Positions 5,633 through 14,049 of a stretch of DNA of 25,769 bases are shown here, in pieces. The notes under the pieces were generated by a model. That model searched no databases. It was not told the DNA's origin and saw only the letters and a list, made by a program, of their open reading frames with translations. Every line of letters begins with the position of its first letter. Within the stretch, counting starts at the first letter, position 1. Both the position numbers and the translations under genes were made by a program. The stretch covers positions 1 through 25,769 of the forward strand of contig CAYGZM010000048.1 of the NCBI GenBank assembly GCA_964354365.1. Direction: 5' to 3'. Source of the DNA: CAYGZM01 sp964354365. Its GTDB lineage: Bacteria; Planctomycetota; Phycisphaerae; Sedimentisphaerales; Anaerobacaceae.

Positions 5633-8632
5633 CTAGAAGAGCTCGGGATAAAGTTTCTTGATCAGCGACTGCTCCTCTTGGGTGAGATCCTTCAAAAGCA
5701 CCGGGGCGTCTTCCGGCCGACGATGCTTCTGGTTGATGCGGTTGATCAGACTCCAGTTCCGCGACGGTTCATCAGCCGTGGGATCGGCAGGCTCGCGGGC
5801 AGGCAGATCGTAGCGCGTGAAGTCGATAACCTTGCCGGGTTCATCTTTCTGCCAGTCGCGCAGAATCGCCAGGCGGAAATCGGGATTCATGAACCAGCGG
5901 ATCTCCAGATTTGTCTCCGAACCTCCGATGCCGGTGCCGCGTTGCACAAACCGGTAATCGAGTCCGGTGTTATCGGGATGCTCACGTCGCCAAGCCTCGC
6001 CGAATTCCCCTTGCGTGACGAGCCGGGTGTCGGGCCAGCGTTGCCGCACGTTCTGGAGCCACTTCGTGAGGCAGTCCAAGACTTCCGGTTTCAGGTTCTT
6101 GACCAGACTGATCTCCCAACAATTGGCCACCCAGCCGAACCCGTTGCGCGTGAAGCCATCGTCAAAGTGATTCGCCGTGACCGCCATCACTTCGGCCATG
6201 CCTTTCTCCACGCCGAGATTGCGGTACGACTCGATCGGCCCCACCCCGAGACGGCTGTTGAAGCCTCCTTCAAACCCGAACCGCCGCGCGCACAGGAAAT
6301 CACAGGTCCAACCGTCCAGGTTCACACAATCGATGAAGTCAGCCTTCCCCTGTGCCGGCTTGCACCCGTGCTCGCGGCTCGGATAATACGGGTAACTGAT
6401 GGAACCATCGCCGTCCCCGTTGTCGATGCCGTATTGACTCCAGATCGTGCCCTGGCAGACATGGATGCCTTCCTCTTCCGCGAGATAGCGCATATTTTCG
6501 GCGGCCAGGAAACCGGCCACAATGCTTTTGGGTTTGTAGCCGCCTCCAACCATGGCGCGCACTTTCAGCAGCGCCTCTTTGATATCCTGGTTGACTTGGG
6601 CCCTGGAACTATACATGGGCGCAAAGAATCCACCCGGAATAAAAGTGATCTCATCGCCGTATGTTTTGTGATAGCCGACGACCTGTTTGCGGATGGCGGC
6701 GTAATTCGGCCGTTCATCATGCAACGCAAGCCATGAGAAGGCCCAGGTCACTTTCGCACCCGGGAAACCCTTGGATACTGCGTTGCGAAACGCGGCCACG
6801 GTTTCGGGCGTATGAACGGCCGCTTCGTCCTCGCCTTCGTTCAGATCACGCGCCGCCTCGATCTGGTTCACGCGGATCACCGTGTTCAACGTTAGAAAAC
6901 GCCCGCCCTTCACGGTCAGGCGGCTCTCTGGGGACGCTTCGGATTTTGAGACAATGTAGGTCTTCCCGGGCAGTGCGGTAAACGTAACTTCGGCTGCCGC
7001 GCCGGTTACGCTAACGGATTTCACAGTCGCCCCGTCGCACTGAACCTTGATCTCCGCATTTTTGACCGGGAAAATTACCTTGAGTTCCCGCTGAAATGCC
7101 GTTTTCAACTCTACTGACGTATCCGTGGGATAGTTCACCTCCAGTTTGCCAAGCTTTAACCGCCGACCCTTGGCATCGGGAGGGACCACAATCGTTCGGT
7201 AATCCTCCTGAACGCCGTAAAGGGTATTCACTGCGATGCTCCAGGTGGTTACCCCCCAGCAATAATCCTTTACCCCCAAACCGAGACCTTCGACACCGTT
7301 GTAACGTTCATAGGCATGGCCGTCATATTTCTTCACCAGCTCAAGTAATTTATCAGCTAGCTCACGGGCAACGCCATAATAGCCATAGCGATTAAGTCCG
7401 AGCGCGATTAAGTAATCAGTTGGGGGCCACATGTCACCGCGCCAAAATCCATCCGGGCGAAACGTTGGTTCGTCCATTGCTGAAGTGGGTACCGGGTATT
7501 TGCTCCAAAACAGCGACGGGTCGGTTAACTGCCTGACCAGTTCTGCGGCCTGTTTCTCACTCGCCAGACCGGCAGTCAGCGGCAGAAACCCCTGTAGCGT
7601 TCGAACGTGGATTTTTTTGTCGGTATCCCTGTCCAGGCTGTAGAAGAATTTTGTTTCCGGGTCCCACATCTTTGCGCGGATCGCCTCGGTTCGTTTGGCG
7701 AGATTCCTTTCGTATTTTTTCATCATTTCGATGCGCCCGGTTCTCTGGCACATCTCGATCATGGCCCTTTCGGACATCGCCAGGAAACAAGTTTGATCGA
7801 CACCTTCAATGTTCCCATACCATGCACCACCTGTATCGCGCGAAGGATGCTTTGTTAATTTTAGACCATCAAGGGGTGCCGCAAAATCGAATGTTTCAAA
7901 TCGAGCCGTCTGGAGGATATCAGCGATCGAACATTTCTTGTATGCGCCATACTCAATCAGCCCATCATCATCCACATCGCGCTCAGTGGCATACCACGTC
8001 AAAAATGCATCCAAATATGGCAGGCAGAGATCCAGCAATGCCCGATCATCGGTCTGATTAAAGACCATCAGGCATCCCCAGGCTAGAATCGGGATTTGAG
8101 AGTAGCCATTCTGCGGCAGATCCGGATTGGTCACACAGGGCACCATGCCGTAGCGGTATGATCCTTTGGGCGCTTCCGGATTATTGTCGATAACATTCCA
8201 ATAATTGCGAAAGACATCGCGCACCAGTTCATTGTCATCCAACGGAGCCCATGCATTCAGAATAAACATGGTGTCCCACAGCAACTGGCACTTGCCGTAT
8301 GACGTGTCGCCTGCTCCTGAAATTGAAAAGAACCTGTACGGCAGGCCAGGAAGTGCCGGTTCCCACAATTTATCAAACGTGCAATCACTATATAGATCAT
8401 GCACCAGCCTGGTTAATTCCGGGTTTTCTGTAGATACTTGTTTTGGCAGGTTCTCTTTGGCGTGCTGAATGCTCTTTTCAGCAAGAGTGTAAGTCCGTGT
8501 CTTCTTCTCTTCTCCCGCCGCGGCATCCGCCCGAGAGGGCCAGACCGCCGCAACCGCCAACCATGCCGCCGCCGCGATCAAGGAGACAGGAAGGTTGCGT
8601 TCTATTTGTCGATAGATTCTTGAAGGGTTCAT
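5633..8632 (-). CDS. Secreted trehalase/GH63-like glycosidase fused to DUF3863/DUF3864-type domain
   Basis: A 999-residue exported protein. Residues 1 to about 38 form a signal peptide (LIAAAAWLAVAAVWPSRADA). About 80-480 is an (alpha/alpha)6 barrel of the trehalase/GH63 superfamily: SYGKCQLLWDTMFI, DDDGLIEYG, a central GNIEGVDQTCFLAMSERAMI, and PDGFWRGDMWPPTDYLIALG with the acidic residue expected near the active site. A short beta-sandwich follows at 485-565. From about 575 on comes a second module (RFLTLNTVIRVNQIE, EDEAAVHTPE, GDEITFIPGG, YPYYPSREHGCKPAQGK, DFIDCVNLDGWTCDFLCARR) that I recognise as DUF3863 followed by DUF3864, known mainly from Bacteroidetes and with no assigned function to my knowledge. 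The ATG at 8632 is chosen because AGGA lies eight bases upstream; the ATG three codons earlier overlaps that site. It is the last gene of the sugar cluster. Substrate unknown. Confidence 0.8.
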   Translation of the reverse strand: MNPSRIYRQIERNLPVSLIAAAAWLAVAAVWPSRADAAAGEEKKTRTYTLAEKSIQHAKENLPKQVSTENPELTRLVHDLYSDCTFDKLWEPALPGLPYRFFSISGAGDTSYGKCQLLWDTMFILNAWAPLDDNELVRDVFRNYWNVIDNNPEAPKGSYRYGMVPCVTNPDLPQNGYSQIPILAWGCLMVFNQTDDRALLDLCLPYLDAFLTWYATERDVDDDGLIEYGAYKKCSIADILQTARFETFDFAAPLDGLKLTKHPSRDTGGAWYGNIEGVDQTCFLAMSERAMIEMCQRTGRIEMMKKYERNLAKRTEAIRAKMWDPETKFFYSLDRDTDKKIHVRTLQGFLPLTAGLASEKQAAELVRQLTDPSLFWSKYPVPTSAMDEPTFRPDGFWRGDMWPPTDYLIALGLNRYGYYGVARELADKLLELVKKYDGHAYERYNGVEGLGLGVKDYCWGVTTWSIAVNTLYGVQEDYRTIVVPPDAKGRRLKLGKLEVNYPTDTSVELKTAFQRELKVIFPVKNAEIKVQCDGATVKSVSVTGAAAEVTFTALPGKTYIVSKSEASPESRLTVKGGRFLTLNTVIRVNQIEAARDLNEGEDEAAVHTPETVAAFRNAVSKGFPGAKVTWAFSWLALHDERPNYAAIRKQVVGYHKTYGDEITFIPGGFFAPMYSSRAQVNQDIKEALLKVRAMVGGGYKPKSIVAGFLAAENMRYLAEEEGIHVCQGTIWSQYGIDNGDGDGSISYPYYPSREHGCKPAQGKADFIDCVNLDGWTCDFLCARRFGFEGGFNSRLGVGPIESYRNLGVEKGMAEVMAVTANHFDDGFTRNGFGWVANCWEISLVKNLKPEVLDCLTKWLQNVRQRWPDTRLVTQGEFGEAWRREHPDNTGLDYRFVQRGTGIGGSETNLEIRWFMNPDFRLAILRDWQKDEPGKVIDFTRYDLPAREPADPTADEPSRNWSLINRINQKHRRPEDAPVLLKDLTQEEQSLIKKLYPELF

Positions 8633-8677
8633 GAGTGTCATCCTGTTGATTTCTCAATGGGTTCGTGTATTGAATTG

Positions 8678-9880
8678 TTACGGCTTGGTCGTCAACAAAG
8701 GCTTCATCGCCTCGGCCAGGCTGTATCCGACCATGCAGTACACCCTGGCGCTTCCCTGATAATGGCAGTACCAGTTGCAAACGTGCCTGTCAGCTTCCTT
8801 TTTGGCTTTCTGATACGCCGCATCCTTTTCCAGGGCCTTGTCGCCAGCTTCTTTGACGAGCTGTTCCATCTTCTTGGGATCCGCGCTCTCCGGCTTGTCT
8901 TTCAGTTGCTCCTTGAGTTGCGCCGCGACCGCCTTCCTCACCCGATGTTCTTCAGATTCCATTTTCCGGGGCAATTCATCCAGCTCGGGATACCAGAAGG
9001 GCGCAGTACGCACATAACCCAGCGTGCCTTTCAACTCAGGGCAGGTTGCGATCTTGGCCTGTCCGGCCCTGAAATCCAACATGTTCTTGTCCGCCTTCTC
9101 GCCGCCGACACCCAGTTCCCCCAGGACCACCGGCAGGTTCGGCGCCTTGAATTCGGCGCGCAGGTCCTGAACCAGACGAACGAAATTCGGGCAATACTCA
9201 TCATACACCTGCTGCCTGGTCTTATCGCCGGGCTGACACATGTCGTTCCAGCCCTGGAACCAGACGAACCCGCAGAGTTCGGTCTTGAGCCCCTTGAGCT
9301 GCGGGAAATCGGTGTCGAGATTGGCCAGGCACTCACGCACCTCTTTCACCATTTTGTGATACGACGCGCCGATCTCCTCCGGCTTGTAGCCTGACTCGTA
9401 GGCCGGTTTGCCGGCGCTGGGCGGCCGGAAATTCCCGTACAGGCTGTGCCCACCCCAACAGGTCTTGATCAGAAGAAACGGTTCCTTGAAGTGATCGCCC
9501 ATCTCGATGCCGAACATCAGTTCCGGCCCGAACCAATCCGCCCCCCACGCTCCCATGCCCACCGACAACGGGCGCATGATTTTCTTGTCCGCCTTCTGAT
9601 AGGAGACAAACACATCATCGCGCACAACGAATGAGCCGTCGTCGTTCTTGATCTTCTTCAGAAGATATCCATGAGTCGGGTGCTCACCGAGCCGGTCGAG
9701 CGTCTTCACGCCGCCATGCCCTTCCATGTTCGACTGCCCGGCAAGAATGAAAACCTTCACCGGCCCCTTGAACTCCTGCCGCGGCTTGCCCGGCTCAGCC
9801 CGCTGGGCCATCACCGCGTTCGTCACCAATGACATGGCGATCGCTGCGCCAACTATTGTAATTGTTGTTTTAGTATTCAT
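8678..9880 (-). CDS. Secreted SASA-type carbohydrate esterase (sialate O-acetylesterase-like)
   Basis: A 400-residue protein with a signal peptide (about 1-25, ending VMAQ). A SASA domain follows, a GDSL-like serine esterase that removes acyl groups from sugars. FILAGQSNMEGHG (about 44-56) carries the likely nucleophile Ser50. GFVWFQGWNDM is the later conserved block, and a C-terminal WYCHYQGSARVYCMVGYSLA supplies a His in the position seen in relatives. Between about 290 and 365 there is a long Lys/Glu-rich helical insertion (HRVRKAVAAQLKEQLKDKPE onward) not needed for the fold. It starts 45 bases upstream of the trehalase-like gene (8632) and probably shares its transcript. Close planctomycete relatives are often encoded near sulfatases and glycosidases. 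The natural ester is unknown. Confidence 0.85.
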   Translation of the reverse strand: MNTKTTITIVGAAIAMSLVTNAVMAQRAEPGKPRQEFKGPVKVFILAGQSNMEGHGGVKTLDRLGEHPTHGYLLKKIKNDDGSFVVRDDVFVSYQKADKKIMRPLSVGMGAWGADWFGPELMFGIEMGDHFKEPFLLIKTCWGGHSLYGNFRPPSAGKPAYESGYKPEEIGASYHKMVKEVRECLANLDTDFPQLKGLKTELCGFVWFQGWNDMCQPGDKTRQQVYDEYCPNFVRLVQDLRAEFKAPNLPVVLGELGVGGEKADKNMLDFRAGQAKIATCPELKGTLGYVRTAPFWYPELDELPRKMESEEHRVRKAVAAQLKEQLKDKPESADPKKMEQLVKEAGDKALEKDAAYQKAKKEADRHVCNWYCHYQGSARVYCMVGYSLAEAMKPLLTTKP

Positions 9881-9895
9881 TCTCGTTTATTGACA

Positions 9896-10024
9896 GATGC
9901 TTGCTTTCTGGACGCTTCGCGGTTCAGGATGGGCGTGCACATGCATGCCACGGAACTCGCAGCGATTCGGTTTGCCGAACAGACCATGCCCGCCCAGTGG
10001 CTGGCCATTGTAATGGTTGAATTG
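9896..10024 (-). pseudogene. Short coding remnant between glycosidase and esterase genes
   Basis: This 167-bp spacer contains an open minus-strand frame with no start codon that reads FNHYNGQPLGGHGLFGKP, then CEFRGMHVHAHPEP, and ends at a TAA. Its composition looks like part of a real protein, not random translation. I do not recognise the family. It may be the tail of a gene lost by deletion. Little more can be supported. Confidence 0.25.
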
Positions 10025-10047
10025 GATGCTTCATCTATACCGGTCCT

Positions 10048-12054
10048 TTAACGTATAGAAGACTTTTTTCTATTTGGAAAGGTCAGCGAATAAGTCTTCC
10101 CGGCTGGCCCCAAGCCGGTCATCAACGTCTTGCCACCACTGCGCACCGTGACCTTCTGCTGATCGCCGGCGCGCTCCACCACCAAATCCCAAGCCCGGCC
10201 GAAAGCCCGCAGGTCACGCAGCGCCATCCGCGGCCAGGCCTTGGGCAGCCAGGGCGTGCATTCAAAGGAGTCGAGGCCGGTGGGCACAATGCCGAACATG
10301 CCTTCGGTGAAAACGCGGGGATAAAGCGAGCCGGGGCAGAGCATGTCGATCGCGTCTTCGTCGGGATACGGCCCCTTGCTGCCGAAGATCTGCGTCTGCA
10401 CCACGCGCCGGGTAATATCCAGCGCTTCCCCGGTGTGACCGGCTTTGAACAAGACCCGCAGGGCATAGTAGGTCTCGCGGCCCCATTCGGTCGGACGGGT
10501 GGACTCCGCCAAGATGTCGGCCCCTGCCAGCCGGTGGGGCCAGAGCTTGTCTGACATCAGCGCGGCCACGGTGGCCTCCTGCCGCTCGGTGATGCCCATC
10601 GCCAAAGGCAGCAGGATCCATCCGCGCAGGGTGGTGTTTCCTTGGTAGTAACGATAGGCCTTGAAGCCCTCCACCTCCGCGCCGAAATACGCCTCAATGC
10701 CCTTCCACAGGGCGTCGGCACGCTGATCAAATTCCGCTGCCGCAGGCTTTCCCAAGGCCTGCGCCAACCGGGCCGCCAGACGGTAGCCACCGTAAGCGAG
10801 GGACGACGTGCTCAGGTTGGCTTTTCCGGTCGGGTACCGGCCTTCCATCTCGTCGGTCTCCGAGGCGATAATGCCCTCGGCCGTCGTGTGCCGCAGCACC
10901 GAGGCGGCGCTGAACTCGATCAACGGCCACAGTTCCTCGGCAGCAGTGCGGTCGCCTTGAAATAGCAGGAATTTTGACAGGCCGTAGAGCACCATCGCGT
11001 CATCGCCGCGTTCGCGTTGGGTGAGTTTCAGACCGGGGCCTTCGAACGATCCCGGGAAGGGGACGATGCCCTTCTCCTGGCAATAATCCTGCCAGACGCG
11101 GTACATGTTCATGCTCGCGCGGTTGAGTTCGGCATCGCCAAAGAAGGGAAACACGGGGCTGGAGTATTCCACCGGATCATTAGCCCAGATGCCGGGGGAG
11201 TAAGTCAGGCTGCCGTTGTGGGTGATGACGCCCTTGATCGTCTCGATCGGAGTTTCCAAGACATGGAGTTTCTGCAAGGCGAATGCCACATCCAGGGCCG
11301 GCTCGGGAGTTTCCAGTCGCCCCGGTCCGCTCCAGGCCGCCTCGGCCAGGGCTCGGCGCGCGCCGCGCTCGGCCGCCACGTTCACGACCAGGTCAGGCTC
11401 AGCCGCCAACCTAGCCTGCGCGCAGGTGGAGAACGATAACACGCCTCCGGCTTTCACCGCAGCGGCTTTCACCCCCGGGCAGCTCCAGACGATGGCAATA
11501 TTGTCCCCCACGGACTTCACCGTGCGGGCGGGTGCAACCGTCACGGCAACTCGTTTGCCAGTGGTATTCCGTATCTGCCACTCTTCAAGCACCAAGGCCT
11601 TGGTCATCGAGGGATAGACGGTGCGAGTGACGACCACGCCCGCGGATGCGGGATAGGTCAGGGTCAGCAATCCGTCGAACGTGACCGATGACGGAAAATC
11701 GTTCTTCAAGGGTTGGTCGTTGACGCGCACCTCCGGACTCGATTCACCCCCGGCCACGAACAGGGCCTTCTTCTTTTCGACATCTTTCAGCAGGTTGAAG
11801 AACCGGGCGGTATAGGAGAAGCCGTTGGTGCGATCGGATTGAACTTGCATGACCACCTTGCGCCCCTGCAGGCACATCACCAATGGCTCCGTTCCCGTGC
11901 AGGCGTGAGTGATTCGACCCGGCTGATCCCGGACCCAGAAATCGGCCGGCGCCGGAACTGGGGCCGCCAAACCAGGCGCCCAGGCAATCGCCAGGGTCAG
12001 CAGGGCGAAGGTTGGCGGATAAGTGCAATATCTATTCAGTTTCATGATTTTCAT
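10048..12054 (-). CDS. Secreted six-hairpin (alpha/alpha)6 glycosidase-like protein
   Basis: A 668-residue protein with a signal peptide (FALLTLAIAWAPGLAAPVPA). An N-terminal beta-sandwich at about 40-235 is followed by an (alpha/alpha)6 barrel to about 610, with repeated helix pairs (DAMVLYGLSKFLLFQGDRTA, GYRLAARLAQALGKPAAAEF, WGRETYYALRVLFKAGHTGE). A C-terminal beta-domain (LRAFGRAWDLVVERAGDQQK) follows, as in rhamnosidase-like and GH15/GH95-like enzymes. Candidate acidic residues lie in IWANDPVEY and IASETDEMEGRYPTG, but I cannot assign a GH family. Its ATG overlaps the stop of the upstream UroD-like gene as ATGA, implying translational coupling. An alternative start lies three codons later. 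It presumably acts on an exported glycan or oligosaccharide. Confidence 0.7.
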   Translation of the reverse strand: MKIMKLNRYCTYPPTFALLTLAIAWAPGLAAPVPAPADFWVRDQPGRITHACTGTEPLVMCLQGRKVVMQVQSDRTNGFSYTARFFNLLKDVEKKKALFVAGGESSPEVRVNDQPLKNDFPSSVTFDGLLTLTYPASAGVVVTRTVYPSMTKALVLEEWQIRNTTGKRVAVTVAPARTVKSVGDNIAIVWSCPGVKAAAVKAGGVLSFSTCAQARLAAEPDLVVNVAAERGARRALAEAAWSGPGRLETPEPALDVAFALQKLHVLETPIETIKGVITHNGSLTYSPGIWANDPVEYSSPVFPFFGDAELNRASMNMYRVWQDYCQEKGIVPFPGSFEGPGLKLTQRERGDDAMVLYGLSKFLLFQGDRTAAEELWPLIEFSAASVLRHTTAEGIIASETDEMEGRYPTGKANLSTSSLAYGGYRLAARLAQALGKPAAAEFDQRADALWKGIEAYFGAEVEGFKAYRYYQGNTTLRGWILLPLAMGITERQEATVAALMSDKLWPHRLAGADILAESTRPTEWGRETYYALRVLFKAGHTGEALDITRRVVQTQIFGSKGPYPDEDAIDMLCPGSLYPRVFTEGMFGIVPTGLDSFECTPWLPKAWPRMALRDLRAFGRAWDLVVERAGDQQKVTVRSGGKTLMTGLGPAGKTYSLTFPNRKKSSIR

Positions 12055-13184
12055 AAGAATAATCCTCCCGGGCGGTTTCGAGCACCTCGGAACGTACCAT
12101 GCTCCGCCTGGATGCTGTCCACCATCGCCCAGAAATTTTCCATCGGCGTGTCGAGCTGCACATGATGCGTCGGACCGATGATCAGGCCGCCACCTTTGCC
12201 GATGGTGTCGAGACGCGTGAGCACCTCCCGGCGCACATCGTCGGGTTTGCCGAACGGCAAGGTGTGCTGTTCATCAATCGAGCCCCAAAAACACAGCTTG
12301 TCACCGAACTGCTTTTTCAAAGCCGCCGGGTCCATGCACGCCGGCTGGATGGGGTTGAGGACATCGAGGCCGACTTCGATCATCTCAGGGATGATCGGGT
12401 CAATAACGCCGTCGGAGTGATAGACGATCTTCAGGCGCGGATTCAGGCGTTTCAACTCGCTGAAGAATTCGGCCCACATCGGTTTGAAAATCCTGCGCCA
12501 TAATTCCGGCGAGATGGCCATCGCGTTCTGCGCGCCGATGTCGTCGCCAACCCAGATCGCGTCCACGCCCATCTCCACCAGCTTCTTCGCCGCCGTCAGG
12601 TGATACCGGTAGGGAATGTCGAGGATGGCTTTGGCAAGATCGGGGTCGGCCACCAGGTCCATCAGCATCGTTTCCAGCCCCCGCAAGGCCCAAGCCGTCT
12701 CAAAGATCGTCGTCACCGTCACGCCGACGATAAAGTAGTCCTGTTTGTAATTCCTGATCAGGTGGGCGGCATCCTCATACAGCTCAGGCCGGGTCGGGTC
12801 GGGGGGCCGGTAGGTGGAGATGGCGTTGTCATCCGCGAGCGGGTGGCCGGCGATCTCGGTATAAAAACCTTTGCCGAAGGGCGTGGTGTATTCGCAGGAC
12901 TTCCAGCCAATGCCCCATTCGTCGGTGTAAGGTTCTTTCGATTGGTAATAGCAATTGGCCCAGCCGACGCTCGTCAGCAATAGATCCTCGCCCAGCGCGC
13001 GCTCAAGTTCATAGGTGTTGCCGCCCCCGTGCGGGTTGTGACCGTTCTGGCCGGTCAACCCCATGTCCGCCCGCAACCGGGCGGCGAACTCGGGGGTGAA
13101 GCTGATCTGCATCGGGCAACGGTCTGGCTGCTCGCGACTCAGGGCAGTCAAAACACGATCTCTTGGTTTCATTGTCGAATTCAT
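12051..13184 (-). CDS. Uroporphyrinogen decarboxylase (URO-D/MtaA-like) family protein
   Basis: A 377-residue cytoplasmic TIM-barrel protein. The N-terminus MKPRDRVLTALSREQPDRCP (from residue 5) is the family signature. GVDAIWVGDDIGAQNAMAIS, LKIVYHSDGVIDPIIPEMIE, DVLNPIQPACMDPAALKKQF and LCFWGSIDEQHTLPFG follow in the family order. True haem-pathway HemE is unlikely. The zinc-binding HxCG motif of the methylcobamide:CoM methyltransferase branch is also missing: the place reads HSDG. This is therefore the uncharacterised branch that often accompanies sugar-degradation genes in Planctomycetes, Verrucomicrobia and Lentisphaerae. It is coupled to the downstream glycosidase by an ATGA overlap. The start may instead be the Met at codon 5, since no good ribosome-binding site is seen. 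Confidence 0.85.
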   Translation of the reverse strand: MNSTMKPRDRVLTALSREQPDRCPMQISFTPEFAARLRADMGLTGQNGHNPHGGGNTYELERALGEDLLLTSVGWANCYYQSKEPYTDEWGIGWKSCEYTTPFGKGFYTEIAGHPLADDNAISTYRPPDPTRPELYEDAAHLIRNYKQDYFIVGVTVTTIFETAWALRGLETMLMDLVADPDLAKAILDIPYRYHLTAAKKLVEMGVDAIWVGDDIGAQNAMAISPELWRRIFKPMWAEFFSELKRLNPRLKIVYHSDGVIDPIIPEMIEVGLDVLNPIQPACMDPAALKKQFGDKLCFWGSIDEQHTLPFGKPDDVRREVLTRLDTIGKGGGLIIGPTHHVQLDTPMENFWAMVDSIQAEHGTFRGARNRPGGLFL

Positions 13185-13217
13185 AAGTCACTTGCCAACG
13201 CAACAGATCATCGGGGC

Positions 13218-13931
13218 TCACCAGAAAAGAATGTTCAGCAGCACGCAAGCCGCCAGCACGATTACGCCAAACATCAAGGGCTGCTGATACCACGCCAGTT
13301 CCGGGTGCTTTTCCTTTGCCGTCAGCGAATAAACGAGGCCGCGCAGTTCATCTTCCGTCTTGCGCTGCCGCGTCAGTAACGAGATGAAGATGGTGGCCAC
13401 GAAACAGATCGACCACGCCCAAATCGCCGTCCAGAAGTTCTGCGCCATCTCGCTGTGGTAGGTGTGGAGCACCGTGCCCAGCCAGCCGCCTTTCAGCCAG
13501 GTCACCGCGCCTTGCGGTATCGTCAGGCCATGATGCATGGCGGCGGCAACGGTCCCCAGCAGCAGCCCGAAGAACGCGCCGTGGCCGGTCGTGCGCCGCC
13601 AAAACATCCCCAGCAGAAAGGTCGCGAACAGCGGAGCGTTGACGAAGGCAAAGACGAGTTGGAGCATGTCCATAATGTTGTTGAACTTGCTCGCGGCGTA
13701 AGCGGCCCCGATGCTCAACAGTATCCCGCCGACCGTCGCACAATGCCCCATCCACAAGTAGTGCCGGTCCGATTGCCCGGGCCGGATGTAGCTCTGGTAA
13801 ATGTCATAGGTCCAGACGGTGTTAAAGGCCGTCACGTTGCCGGCCATGCCCGGAAGGCCCAGCAGCAGGGCCGCAGCCATCAGGGTGAATCCAATTCGCT
13901 GATTCGCTCTCATTAAGTTGCTGATTCTCAT
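13218..13931 (-). pseudogene. Sodium:solute symporter (SSS family), N-terminally truncated
   Basis: 237 residues matching only the C-terminal half of an SSS/SGLT-type transporter. GMAGNVTAFNTVWTYDIYQS (about 29-48) is the conserved helix with the NxxxTVWTYD motif, followed by further membrane segments (GGILLSIGAAYAAS, FVNAPLFATFLLGMFWRRTT, AFFGLLLGTVAAAM, IWAWSICFVATIFISLLT, FGVIVLAACVLLNILFW). Full-length members are roughly 500-650 residues with 13-14 helices; here about the first 350 residues, including the sodium-site helices, are missing. The preceding DNA is a remnant of an unrelated gene, so a deletion is likely. The Met at 13931 has no clear ribosome-binding site. It sits 33 bases before the UroD-like gene, and a full copy would have been the sugar importer of the cluster. 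Probably non-functional. Confidence 0.75.
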
Positions 13932-13953
13932 TGTCTTGTTAGTTTGTGGAAAA

Positions 13954-14049
13954 TCATGGTTGATAAAGTTGTAACTCCGATATCGTCGGCCCGTCCGTGC
14001 ATTCGATCAAATTCAGGCGGACGAACTGGGCTCTGACCGGATCGATTCG
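13954..14049 (-). pseudogene. C-terminal remnant of a discoidin (F5/8 type C)-like domain protein
   Basis: A minus-strand frame directly after the stop of the prepilin gene reads DPVRAQFVRLNLIECTDGPT then ISELQLYQP and a TGA at 13954. This resembles the end of F5/8 type C domains, such as those closing GH29 alpha-L-fucosidases (ARYVRL...DGPTI.E...). No start is present and the rest of the gene is absent. It is a scar showing that another carbohydrate-active gene once lay here. Confidence 0.5.

Noticed and set aside
12051..13184. HemE, the true uroporphyrinogen decarboxylase of haem synthesis
   Set aside because: No haem genes are nearby, the gene is coupled to a glycosidase, and the sequence follows the MtaA/UroD-like branch rather than HemE.
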